Below are positions 49,132 through 57,551 of a stretch of 64,000 nucleotides of DNA, in pieces. A program made the position numbers and the translations under genes. Below the pieces are notes generated by a model. That model was not told the origin of the DNA and did no database searches. It saw only the letters and a program-made list of their open reading frames with translations. Each line of letters opens with the position of its first letter. Within the stretch, counting starts at the first letter, position 1. The DNA lies in assembly GCA_900544115.1 (NCBI GenBank), contig UQTW01000004.1, positions 41,229 to 105,228 on the forward strand, given 5' to 3'. Source of the DNA: an uncultured Collinsella sp. Lineage in GTDB: Bacteria > Actinomycetota > Coriobacteriia > Coriobacteriales > Coriobacteriaceae.

Positions 49132-51363
49132 CTAAAAGTTAGCGTCGTTGAGTTGGGCGCTCTCGAGGCCGTCGAGTTGCTGTTGCTCGAGTGTATCGGC
49201 GACGCTCTCGAGCAACTCGGTGGGATCGACGTTCATGTCCCTACCGGCTTCGTTGCCGTTGACCAGGTCGTCCGAGAAGATATCGACATCCATTTCCTCG
49301 GCTTCCTCGATCTGAACTTCGAGTGGCACCTGGGTGCGTAACAGTTTGACTGCCGGACGCATACGGGCAAAGAGGGGCACGTACTCGATGATGATGGCCG
49401 AGTTCTCGAGACCATACCAACGTGCCGGGCTTCCGCAGGCGCGGCGGACGGCGTACTTGATGGCCATGACGCGATGGTCGTTGCGGTTGATGTCCGTCTC
49501 GGGGGCAAGCATCTTGCGCAGCATGCAAAAACGGAAGTCGCCCACGTTGCCGCGCGTCTCGTAGATGGAGTAGGTGTGATGTTGCGGCGGCAACTCACCC
49601 GATGCCATCAGGTCGCCGACGATCTGGCGCAGATAGGCGTTGACGCGCTGATTGACCTTAAAGCCCAGGTTCAGGCGCACGCGGAACAGGAAGTCCGTGC
49701 CAAAGGTCTCAACGGAGTATTCGTGCGTATAGGGCTCATCGGTAACGTGCACGTTGATGAACCAGTATGCCTTGGCGCGCTTGGGATGCTTGTCCAAGAT
49801 GGAGTAGAGCACGTCGCGGTCGAGCGTGAGCGGGTCGGGGCTGTTGGTGAGAAATACCAGATTGTCGGCGAGCACGGGATAGGTCTCGTCATTGCGCAGG
49901 CGATTGAGCTGGTCGATGTACTTGGAGACGGGCAGCAGAATCGTCTGCGTGCGCTCGATGGCGGTGCCGCGGCGCCACACATACATAAGGCCAAACAGCA
50001 GCGAGGCCAGGAAGATCATGACGTAACCGCCGTCAAAGAACATGGTAAGGCACGAGGCGAAGAAGCATAGCTCAATGGCACCAAAGAGCAGGGCGAAGAC
50101 GCAGGCGCCCAGCTTGTGCTTGAGGATGCCGGCGATATAGCTCGTCAAAAGCGTCGTGGTCATGAGCATGGTCACGGTAATGGCGAGGCCGTAGGCGCTC
50201 TCCATGCGTTCGGAGTTCTGGAACAGCAGCACGATGAAGATGCAGCCGACCCACATGATGTTGTTGACGAGCGGAATATAGAGCTGGCCCTTGGTGTCGC
50301 TGGGGTAATGGATGCGCAGGTGCGGCATAAGGTTGAGGCGCGTTGCTTCCGAAACTAACGAGAAAGAGCCGGTGATGAGCGCCTGCGAGGCGATGATCGC
50401 CGCTACGGCCGAAAGCACGATGGCAAAGGGGCGCAGGGGCTCGGGAAGCATCATATAGAACGGGTTGACGATATCCATCGCAAGCATCTGGGGGTTGGAG
50501 TTATTGGCGAGCAGCCAAGCGCCCTGACCCAGATAGTTGAGGATAAGGGCAGCCTTAACAAACGGCCAGGATGCATAGATGTTCGCCTTGCCCACGTGGC
50601 CCATGTCCGAGTAGAGCGCCTCGGCACCGGTTGTCGACAGAAAAACGAAGCCGAGCACCATGATGCCCGAGTGGTTGATGGGCGAGAACAGGAACATGAT
50701 GCCGCGAATGGGGTTGAGCGCGCGCAAGATGGACAGGTTGCCGAGCATGTTGAACAGACCGGCGCCAGCCAAGAACAGGAACCACAGCGTCATGAGTGGG
50801 CCGAACAGCCTGCCGATTGACGAGGTACCGGCACGCTGCATGGCAAATAGGCCGCAGATAATGATGATGGTAATAATGATGACGTTGGTTTGCCCGTCAC
50901 CCAAAAGCGCGTGGCCCCACTCGATGGTACGCAGGCCCTCAATGGCCGTGGTGACCGTGACCGCGGGGGTGAGGATGCCGTCGGCGAGCAGCGCCGCGCC
51001 GCCGATCATGGCGGGGAGAATCAGCCACGGCGCCACCTTGCGCACGAGACTGAACAGAGCGAAGATGCCGCCTTCGTTGTGGTTATCGGCTTTCATGGCG
51101 ATTACCACGTACTTGACCGTGGTCACGAGCGTCATGGTCCAGATGACGAGCGAAAGCGCGCCCAGAATCATATCCTCGCTGACGGTGCCGATGCCGCCGT
51201 TGTTGGCGACGATCGATTTCATGGTGTACATAGGGCTCGTGCCGATGTCGCCATAGACGACGCCGAGCGTTACGAGCAGCATGCCAGCGGAGAGGGGAAT
51301 GGCTCCGTGCCCGCCCTGCCCATGCCGGCCTTGGAGGTTTGCCTCCAGTTTGGTGTGTGCCAC
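49132..51363 (-). CDS. kup: Kup-type potassium uptake protein
   Basis: A 743-residue KUP/HAK/KT transporter that imports K+ with protons. The family start is LVTLGVVYGDIGTSPMYTMKS, with about 12 TM segments, then a long cytoplasmic C-terminal domain. I prefer the GTG at 51363 (residue VAHTKLEAN) because AAGGGAG lies 5 bases before it; the ATG at 51381 lies upstream of that site and follows no ribosome site. A perfect inverted repeat lies at 51385-51407, just outside the longer frame. No c-di-AMP riboswitch is recognisable. Confidence 0.93.
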   Translation of the reverse strand: MAHTKLEANLQGRHGQGGHGAIPLSAGMLLVTLGVVYGDIGTSPMYTMKSIVANNGGIGTVSEDMILGALSLVIWTMTLVTTVKYVVIAMKADNHNEGGIFALFSLVRKVAPWLILPAMIGGAALLADGILTPAVTVTTAIEGLRTIEWGHALLGDGQTNVIIITIIIICGLFAMQRAGTSSIGRLFGPLMTLWFLFLAGAGLFNMLGNLSILRALNPIRGIMFLFSPINHSGIMVLGFVFLSTTGAEALYSDMGHVGKANIYASWPFVKAALILNYLGQGAWLLANNSNPQMLAMDIVNPFYMMLPEPLRPFAIVLSAVAAIIASQALITGSFSLVSEATRLNLMPHLRIHYPSDTKGQLYIPLVNNIMWVGCIFIVLLFQNSERMESAYGLAITVTMLMTTTLLTSYIAGILKHKLGACVFALLFGAIELCFFASCLTMFFDGGYVMIFLASLLFGLMYVWRRGTAIERTQTILLPVSKYIDQLNRLRNDETYPVLADNLVFLTNSPDPLTLDRDVLYSILDKHPKRAKAYWFINVHVTDEPYTHEYSVETFGTDFLFRVRLNLGFKVNQRVNAYLRQIVGDLMASGELPPQHHTYSIYETRGNVGDFRFCMLRKMLAPETDINRNDHRVMAIKYAVRRACGSPARWYGLENSAIIIEYVPLFARMRPAVKLLRTQVPLEVQIEEAEEMDVDIFSDDLVNGNEAGRDMNVDPTELLESVADTLEQQQLDGLESAQLNDANF

Positions 51364-51384
51364 GTGGACTCCCTTAGACATCCG

Positions 51385-51407
51385 GTTATCTGTCCAAGAC
51401 AGATAAC
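51385..51407. promoter_or_regulatory. Inverted repeat GTTATCTGTC-CAA-GACAGATAAC upstream of kup
   Basis: Perfect 10-base inverted repeat with a 3-base loop, 4-26 bases before the longer kup frame and 22-44 before the GTG start. It could be an operator or a 5' leader hairpin. Confidence 0.55.
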
Positions 51408-51597
51408 TTTTATGCCGCCTTTATACATACAAGAGCAGTTTGGCACATCAGGTTGTTTTAGACAATAATTCCCCATCTGGGGATTATTCATGTACGCAGG
51501 CAGCATTTCAAAGCAGGGGCGCATCCGCTGAATGGTGTGCTGCAATGTGATAACTGCGGACACGCCCCGGCTTTGAAACTGAATGAAGAGGGGGCTT

Positions 51598-52509
51598 TTA
51601 GGCGCGTGCTGCCTGGGCGATGCCGGCCTTGGCGCCTGCGCGTCTGCCGGCGAGTTCGCAAAAGAGCGCGCCGCCGATGATAAGCGCGGCGCCCATCAAG
51701 CGGACCGGTGTTATGGCTTCACCCAAAAGGGCGGCCGAGAACACGACCGCCGAAAGCGGCTCGAGGTAGCCGACGACGGCGACGGTCTGGACGGGCAGCT
51801 TGGCGACGGCGCTAAAGTAGAGCAGGCAACCGATGCCGGTATTGACGACACCGAGCATGACGACGGCGCGCCAATCAATGCTGGCGGCGACACCGGCGGA
51901 CAGGAATGAGGGGACGCCCTGCGTGATGAATGTGAGGACCAGCGCGGTCACAAAGGCGGCGCTCACCTGGAGCGCGGAGTTTTCGAGGCCTTCGATGTGT
52001 GGCGCACCCTTGCTGGCGATGACCATCAGCGCGTAGCAAAATGCCGAGGCGATGCCGCAAGCGATACCTGCAATGGGCATATTGCCGCCTAGACCTTGCG
52101 CTGCAATGAGAAAAGCACCGCAAGCAACGGCGATAAAGCCGGCGATTTTGCCGCCGGTCAGCTTTTCGCCAAAGATGAGCGGGGAGAGCGCCATGACAAT
52201 GATGGGGCCGCAGTAGTACAGCAGCGAGGATACGCCGACGCCGATCGTCTGGTAGGCGCGGAACAGAAAAATCCAGCTGGCGCCCAGCGCGGCTCCCGAG
52301 AGGAGGAGGGCTGCGGCTTCGCGGGGGCGAGATGGCGCCTGCAACGTATGGCGTTGGGTGATGGTGAGGATGGCGACAAGCGAGAGTGCGCCCAAAAACG
52401 TGCGGAGCAGCACGATATCGGAGCTCGGCAGCGCGATGGCAGCGGCGATGACGCCGTTGGAGCCAAACAATAGCAATGCTGCTAAGTACGTAAACAGTCC
52501 GTTGTTCAT
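51598..52509 (-). CDS. DMT superfamily (EamA) transporter
   Basis: A 303-residue exporter with ten TM helices in two EamA repeats: LFGSNGVIAAAIALPSSDIV at the start and, in the second half, VVGYLEPLSAVVFSAALLGEAITP, the conserved motif of the family. It is not closely similar to the DMT protein at 9770. It is divergent from the LysR gene at 52628, with 118 bases between, so that regulator probably controls it. Substrate unknown. RBS is AAGGGATG. Confidence 0.9.
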   Translation of the reverse strand: MNNGLFTYLAALLLFGSNGVIAAAIALPSSDIVLLRTFLGALSLVAILTITQRHTLQAPSRPREAAALLLSGAALGASWIFLFRAYQTIGVGVSSLLYYCGPIIVMALSPLIFGEKLTGGKIAGFIAVACGAFLIAAQGLGGNMPIAGIACGIASAFCYALMVIASKGAPHIEGLENSALQVSAAFVTALVLTFITQGVPSFLSAGVAASIDWRAVVMLGVVNTGIGCLLYFSAVAKLPVQTVAVVGYLEPLSAVVFSAALLGEAITPVRLMGAALIIGGALFCELAGRRAGAKAGIAQAARA

Positions 52510-52627
52510 GCGCTGACATCCCTTCTATATCCGAGCATGTTCACTATGGGTGAGGTGGCTTTAGAATAAAAGCGAATATAATGCATGGATAACATGACAA
52601 AAACTCATGTAAAGGTGGAGGCGTGTC

Positions 52628-53485
52628 GTGGAAACGAATATTCAAAAGATGCAGGTGCTGCTGGAGACCGTGCGCGCCGGAAGCTTTACGCGTGCTGCCG
52701 AGCGCCTGAGCTATTCGCAATCGGGCGTGAGCCGTATGGTGGCCGATCTTGAGGCCGACTGGGGCTTTAAAGTGCTCGATAGAAGCCGCGAGGGCGTAGT
52801 GCTTTCTGCCGATGGGCGGCAAGTTATGCCAGCGGTCGAGGCGTTATGCGAGGAATTTGTTCGTTTGCAGCGACGGGTGGATGAGATGCGTGGGCTCATG
52901 CGCGGCAAAATCTACATCGGTACGTTTTCGAGCGTGGCGACCCACGTGCTGCCGCCGGTGATCGCGCGCTTTCGCGCCGATCACCCGGACGTCGATTATG
53001 AGTTGCTGATGGGCGATTACTCAGAGATCGAACAATGGGTGGCAGAGGGTCGCTGCGATCTGGGCTTTATCCCGCGTGAGCCACGCGGCGCCGGCATGGC
53101 ATCGCGGCCGTTGGTGCAAGACGAGCTGATGGCCGTGGTGCCAGCGGACTCCTCGCTTGCCACCGCGGAGGTCGTTTCCCTTGCCGATTTGGCCAACGAG
53201 CAGTTTATTCTGCTGGAACGCGGCACCGATGACGAGATTACGCCGCTGTTTCGTCGGGCGGGACTGACAGTGCGTTCTAAGCTGTCGACCTGGGATGACT
53301 ATGCGATTATGGCTATGGTCGAGGACGGCCTGGGCGTGAGCATTCTTCCGGCGCTCATCTTGCGGCGCTGTCAGTTCGATGTCGCCGTGCGCCCGCTCGA
53401 GGGACGTCCTCATCGGCAAATCAACGCCATATACCGCACCGCTGACGTTTCGCTTGCGGCGGCTCGTTTCCTTGAATATCTCTAA
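52628..53485 (+). CDS. LysR family transcriptional regulator
   Basis: A 285-residue LysR protein with winged helix SFTRAAERLSYSQSGVSRMVADLE and a PBP-like effector domain. It uses a GTG start after AAAGGTGGAGG. The central region (LLERGTDDEITPLFRRAG, WDDYAIMAMVEDGLGVSILP) is like that of the LysR protein at 10831 (DDYTIMAMVEEGLGVSML), so the two regulators are related, each paired with a DMT exporter. Control of the exporter is inferred from the divergent layout. Confidence 0.92.
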   Translation: METNIQKMQVLLETVRAGSFTRAAERLSYSQSGVSRMVADLEADWGFKVLDRSREGVVLSADGRQVMPAVEALCEEFVRLQRRVDEMRGLMRGKIYIGTFSSVATHVLPPVIARFRADHPDVDYELLMGDYSEIEQWVAEGRCDLGFIPREPRGAGMASRPLVQDELMAVVPADSSLATAEVVSLADLANEQFILLERGTDDEITPLFRRAGLTVRSKLSTWDDYAIMAMVEDGLGVSILPALILRRCQFDVAVRPLEGRPHRQINAIYRTADVSLAAARFLEYL

Positions 53486-53547
53486 AAGCGCGTACCTGTT
53501 GTCCACTTTGGGACGATTCTCGGGGTTCGGTACATTTTCTTGTGAAA

Positions 53548-53626
53548 TTGAACTTCCGGATAATGCGCCGCGCTATACTGCTGCCTAAATTGAACTCAGG
53601 TTCAATTCGTGTTCTATAAATTGAAC
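53548..53626. promoter_or_regulatory. Promoter with TTGAAC half-sites, including palindrome AATTGAACTCAGGTTCAATT
   Basis: AATTGAAC occurs four times around the start region of the HTH-aminotransferase gene: near 53546-53553, twice as a palindrome at 53588-53607 (TTGAAC-TCAG-GTTCAA), and again at 53618-53626. TATACT at 53574-53579 is the likely -10 box, so the palindrome would cover the transcription start, as a repressor site does. Confidence 0.6.
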
Positions 53627-53647
53627 TTTGCCAGCAAGGAGGTTCTA

Positions 53648-55168
53648 GTGGCCCAAGAGACGTTTAGCGATCGCCTGCGACAGGCTATGTCCGATCGCGA
53701 CGTTCGCCAGTCGGATGTAATCCGCGCATCGGAGATGCTCGGCAAAAAACTCGGCAAGAGTCAGATGAGCCAATATGTGAGCGGCAAGACGATCCCGCGG
53801 CGCGATGTGGCAGAGCTGCTCGCCCGCGTTTTGGAGGTCGATGTTACCTGGCTGCTTGCCGGTGGCGCCGATCAAGGCGAGGCATCATCGCCCAACAACG
53901 TTTCCAAGCCCGAACCCCATCCCTCAGCTCAAATTCCAAGGAGCACCACCATGCGTACTTTTTCTAAATCCACCAAGCTCGAGAACGTCCTGTATGACGT
54001 GCGCGGTCCCGTCGTCGACGAGGCCGCCCGTATGGAGGACGAGGGCGAGCGCATCCTCAAGCTCAACATCGGTAATCCGGCACCCTTTGGTTTCCGCACG
54101 CCCGATGAGGTTATTAAGGACATGCGCCAGCAGCTGCCCGACTGCGAAGGCTATTCCAACTCGCGCGGTCTGTTCTCTGCGCGCAAGGCGATTATGCAGT
54201 ACTCGCAGATCAAGGGCCTGCCCAATGTTCAGATGGAGCACATCTACACGGGCAACGGCGTGTCCGAACTCATTCAGCTTTCGATGAACGCGCTGCTCGA
54301 CAATGGCGACGAGATTCTGATCCCCAGCCCCGACTATCCGCTCTGGACGGCGTGCGCAACCCTTGCCGGCGGTCATCCCGTGCACTATCTGTGCGATGAG
54401 CAGGCGGATTGGTATCCCGACCTGGAGGATATGGAGTCCAAGATCACGAGCGCGACCAAGGCCCTCGTCATCATCAACCCCAACAACCCCACGGGATCGG
54501 TCTACCCGCGCGAGGTGCTTGAGGGCATCGTCGAGGTTGCGCGCAGGCATCAGCTCATGATTTTTGCCGACGAGATCTACGACCGCCTGTGCATGGACGG
54601 CTACGAGCACGTCTCCATTGCATCGCTCGCCCCCGACCTGCCATGCATTACGTTTAGCGGCCTGTCCAAGTCGCATATGATCGCGGGCTATCGCATTGGC
54701 TGGATGGTGCTTTCGGGCAACCAGCGCTGCATGAGCGACTTTATCATGGGCATCAACATGCTCTCTAACATGCGCCTGTGCTCCAACGTGCCGGCTCAGT
54801 CGATCGTCCAGACGGCGCTCGGCGGCCATCAGTCGGTTAACGACTACATCCGACCCGGCGGTCGTGTCTACGAGCAGCGCAACTTTGTGTATGAGGCACT
54901 CAGCAAGATCGATGGCATCTCGGTGGTCAAGCCGCGCGCGGCGTTCTACATCTTCCCCAAGATGGATGTTAAAAAGTTCAACATCACCGATGACGAGCAG
55001 TTTGCTCTCGACCTGCTGCACGAGAAGAAGATCCTGATCACCCGCGGCGGCGGCTTTAACTGGGCCGAGCCCGACCACTTCCGCATCGTGTACCTGCCGC
55101 GCATGGAAGTGCTCAAAGAGTCGCTCGAAGACTTGGCTGACTTCTTCGATCACTATCGCCAGTCGTAG
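53648..55168 (+). CDS. Aminotransferase (AlaA-like) fused to an N-terminal HTH domain
   Basis: A 506-residue protein in two parts. Residues 1-75 form an XRE-like HTH (RQAMSDRDVRQSDVIRASEM, MSQYVSGKTIPRRDVAELLARVLEV); residues about 103-506 form a fold-type I PLP aminotransferase with INPNNPTGS, ADEIYDRLC and the PLP lysine in GLSKSHMIAGYRIGW, closest to alanine-forming AlaA-type enzymes. It uses GTG 53648 after AAGGAGG. An internal in-frame ATG (53951, residue 102) follows another AAGGAG, so a separate enzyme product is possible. TTGAAC-type half-sites in the promoter suggest autoregulation. Confidence 0.9.
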   Translation: MAQETFSDRLRQAMSDRDVRQSDVIRASEMLGKKLGKSQMSQYVSGKTIPRRDVAELLARVLEVDVTWLLAGGADQGEASSPNNVSKPEPHPSAQIPRSTTMRTFSKSTKLENVLYDVRGPVVDEAARMEDEGERILKLNIGNPAPFGFRTPDEVIKDMRQQLPDCEGYSNSRGLFSARKAIMQYSQIKGLPNVQMEHIYTGNGVSELIQLSMNALLDNGDEILIPSPDYPLWTACATLAGGHPVHYLCDEQADWYPDLEDMESKITSATKALVIINPNNPTGSVYPREVLEGIVEVARRHQLMIFADEIYDRLCMDGYEHVSIASLAPDLPCITFSGLSKSHMIAGYRIGWMVLSGNQRCMSDFIMGINMLSNMRLCSNVPAQSIVQTALGGHQSVNDYIRPGGRVYEQRNFVYEALSKIDGISVVKPRAAFYIFPKMDVKKFNITDDEQFALDLLHEKKILITRGGGFNWAEPDHFRIVYLPRMEVLKESLEDLADFFDHYRQS

Positions 55169-55222
55169 GGGATTAGATATGTGCCGCCGCGAGAACTGAA
55201 GCGTCGCAGGATAGGCAAACGA

Positions 55223-55300
55223 CAGCGAGCGAGCCGCATTTGCGCCAAGGTGACGTGAAGCGAAAGGGCGCTGACCTTTTGGTCGCGCCCTTGAAGCTGA
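55223..55300. repeat. Dispersed 78-base repeat with terminator-like hairpin (copy 1)
   Basis: Starts CAGCGAGCGAGCCGCATTTG, then CGCCAAGGTGACGTGAA, and ends with a hairpin AAGGGCGC...GCGCCCTT (55264-55292). The copy at 63923-64000 differs at about five positions. Both lie just downstream of plus-strand genes. Nearby at 55343-55366 a perfect 10-base hairpin (TCCGCCGTTC/GAACGGCGGA) lies after the end of the deformylase gene. Confidence 0.92.
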
Positions 55301-55367
55301 ACGTCAGATTGGTGTGAATGCGGCTCGCGCAGCGTCAAGCGGTCCGCCGTTCGGTAGAACGGCGGAA

Positions 55368-55778
55368 CTATACAACGATTCCGCAACAGTGGTCGATTTC
55401 GTGTTGGATGATCTCGGCGGTGTACCCCGAGAAGTTTTTGATGCAGTGGACGAAGTTCTCGTCCAAATACTCCACCTTAATGCGACGATAGCGGGTACAG
55501 GGACGCTCTCCAGCCAGCGAAAGGCATCCTTCGCTCGTCTGATAGGAATTGACCTGCTCAAGAATTTGCGGGTTGTACATCAGGAGCGCCTTGCTGCCGT
55601 CCTTTACGCAGATGATGCGTTTGCGCACGCCGATCATGTTGGCGGCGAGGCCCACGCACTCGTGCTCATGCTCGTGGAGCGTATCTAGGAGGTCCTGCCC
55701 GGTCGCGGCGTCGTCGGGTCCCGCGTCTTCGGAAGGTAGGCGCAAAAAGAACTCGGATTTCATGATGGGCTTAATCAT
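55368..55778 (-). CDS. def: Peptide deformylase family protein (short form)
   Basis: A 136-residue protein of the short deformylase group found in Firmicutes and relatives. Motif 1 is GLAANMIG (Met where typical enzymes have the Gln that helps catalysis), motif 2 is EGCLSL and motif 3 is QHEIDH with intact metal ligands and catalytic Glu. It may remove formyl groups from new proteins. ATG 55778 follows GAGGAG; the upstream frame is not supported. A second family member at 47422 keeps the Gln but loses the Glu. Confidence 0.88.
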   Translation of the reverse strand: MIKPIMKSEFFLRLPSEDAGPDDAATGQDLLDTLHEHEHECVGLAANMIGVRKRIICVKDGSKALLMYNPQILEQVNSYQTSEGCLSLAGERPCTRYRRIKVEYLDENFVHCIKNFSGYTAEIIQHEIDHCCGIVV

Positions 55779-55983
55779 GGCGGGCTCCTCATGTCTTATG
55801 CTTTCGTGGACTTTTAATAATAGCGCGGAAGGAAAGCTGTGCGTCCGCGTTACAATCTTTCGACGTTGGACCATGTTGTCAGGCTCGTCGCGTACGGCGT
55901 CTGGCGTAAGTCTAGGGCTCATTTTTCGCCCTGGACTGTTCCTCTGGGGCGATGCGACTGTCGTTTCAAGAGGAAGGAAATGC

Positions 55984-57399
55984 ATGGGGAGCAAATCTCA
56001 GCAACAAGTTCAAGTAACGTCATCGGCCACTGCGGCAATTCTCGTCGTTATGTATATCGCAGCCTTTGTTGCCGCCTTTAACGAGAACATCATTAATGTG
56101 GCGTTGCACGACATCATGGCGGCCTTTTCGGTGAGTGCCACCACGGCGCAGTGGCTTGTTTCGGGCTACATGATCGTGACGGCGATCTTTACGGCCATCA
56201 TGGCCTTTCTTTCCGGTCGCTTCTCGACGCGCAAGCTGCTGTTTTTCGCATGTGGATGCCTGGTCGCCGGCGAAGTCCTGTGCCTGTTCGCCCCGTCGTT
56301 TGCCGTTTTGCTGCCAAGTCGCATTTTGCAGGCTGCGGGATCGGGCATCTTGTTCCCGCTCATGATGAACGTGGTGCTGTCTTGCGCTCCGCGCGAGAAG
56401 CTCGGTCTGTATCTGAGCCTGGGCGGTGCCTGCATTACGCTAGGGCCGGCGTTTGGGCCCGTGATTAGTGGTCTTATGTGCACGTTGTTTGGCTGGAGGG
56501 CGGTGTTCGTAGTGCCGCTGGTGGGCGGCATTTCGGTCGCTGCGGCGGGCGTTAAGCATGTCCAGAATGCCGGAGAGCGCTCGAACACCACGCTTGATAT
56601 TCCGTCGGTTGTTTTGCTCGCCGCCGGTATTACGGCATTTGTGTATTCTGTAGGCGAGTTCTCGACCAATCTGATTGCCGGTATCGTGGCGCTTTTCGCC
56701 GCCATTGTGCTGCTCGGCCTGTTTGCGGCCCGTCAGCTCAAGCTCGTGCATCCGGTGCTTAACGTGCGTCCCATGGCGAGCGTTCGTTTTTGGCCTGCGT
56801 GTTTGCTTGTGGTGGTGTCGATGATGACAACGTTCTCGATGAGCGTTTTGTTGCCGCTCTATTTTGAGGGCGCATACGGCATGACCGCACTTGTTGCGGG
56901 CCTGCTCATTTTGCCGGCGATTGCCTGCAACGCCGTGACCTCGATTGTGGGCGGACGCGTGATGGACGCCCGTGGCGCATGGCCGCTGCTGCCGGTCGGC
57001 TTTGCCCTGATTGCTGTGGGACAGGCTGCAATTTCGATGACCGCGGCAAGCATGAACATTGGTATTGTCGTGGCGCTGACTGTTGTGGTGTATGCCGGTG
57101 TCGGTTTGGTGCTGAGCCCCTCGCAGACGGCCGGCCTGGAGACGTTGCCCGCCGCTGAGCATCCTCACGGAACGGCATTGCTCAACACGTGGAACATGAT
57201 TGCCGCATCGTTTGGCCCGTCGCTGTTTATCGGCCTGCTCTCGAGTTCTGCGGCGACTGCCGGCGCGGCTGGCGCTGCGACCGACGTTGCCCAGGCGATT
57301 GGATTTGCAGCTGCCGTGCGTGTGGCGGCTGTGATTGCCGTGGTCGGGTTCGCGACGTCGCTGGTGTACGCTCGTCGCGAGTCGCACATGTCGCATTAA
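55984..57399 (+). CDS. MFS transporter (DHA2-like drug exporter)
   Basis: A 471-residue permease with fourteen TM segments, in the DHA2 pattern: FVAAFNENIINVALHDIMAAF in TM1, SGRFSTRKLLFFACGCLVAGE in the loop 2-3 region, RILQAAGSGILFPLMM near TM4, and GTALLNTWNMIAASFGPSL near the end. ATG 55984 follows AAGGAA. A TACAAT box is at 55851. It would export drugs or metabolites using the proton gradient. It is divergent from def and monocistronic. Confidence 0.92.
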   Translation: MGSKSQQQVQVTSSATAAILVVMYIAAFVAAFNENIINVALHDIMAAFSVSATTAQWLVSGYMIVTAIFTAIMAFLSGRFSTRKLLFFACGCLVAGEVLCLFAPSFAVLLPSRILQAAGSGILFPLMMNVVLSCAPREKLGLYLSLGGACITLGPAFGPVISGLMCTLFGWRAVFVVPLVGGISVAAAGVKHVQNAGERSNTTLDIPSVVLLAAGITAFVYSVGEFSTNLIAGIVALFAAIVLLGLFAARQLKLVHPVLNVRPMASVRFWPACLLVVVSMMTTFSMSVLLPLYFEGAYGMTALVAGLLILPAIACNAVTSIVGGRVMDARGAWPLLPVGFALIAVGQAAISMTAASMNIGIVVALTVVVYAGVGLVLSPSQTAGLETLPAAEHPHGTALLNTWNMIAASFGPSLFIGLLSSSAATAGAAGAATDVAQAIGFAAAVRVAAVIAVVGFATSLVYARRESHMSH

Positions 57400-57551
57400 T
57401 GTGTGCACATAGATTCTGCAGCTAGATTGGATGGCGACACCATAAACTAATGGACGTTTTGCCGAGAGGCATGAATGTTTAAAGCGCAAAGAGTGCGCGA
57501 CGGGCCCCGCGAATGGGGCGATGATGCCCGAGAGGGCCAAGAAGGAGTCTC

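Noticed and set aside
51382..51597. c-di-AMP (ydaO) riboswitch before kup
   Set aside because: The leader lacks the conserved ydaO core; only the short inverted repeat at 51385 stands out.
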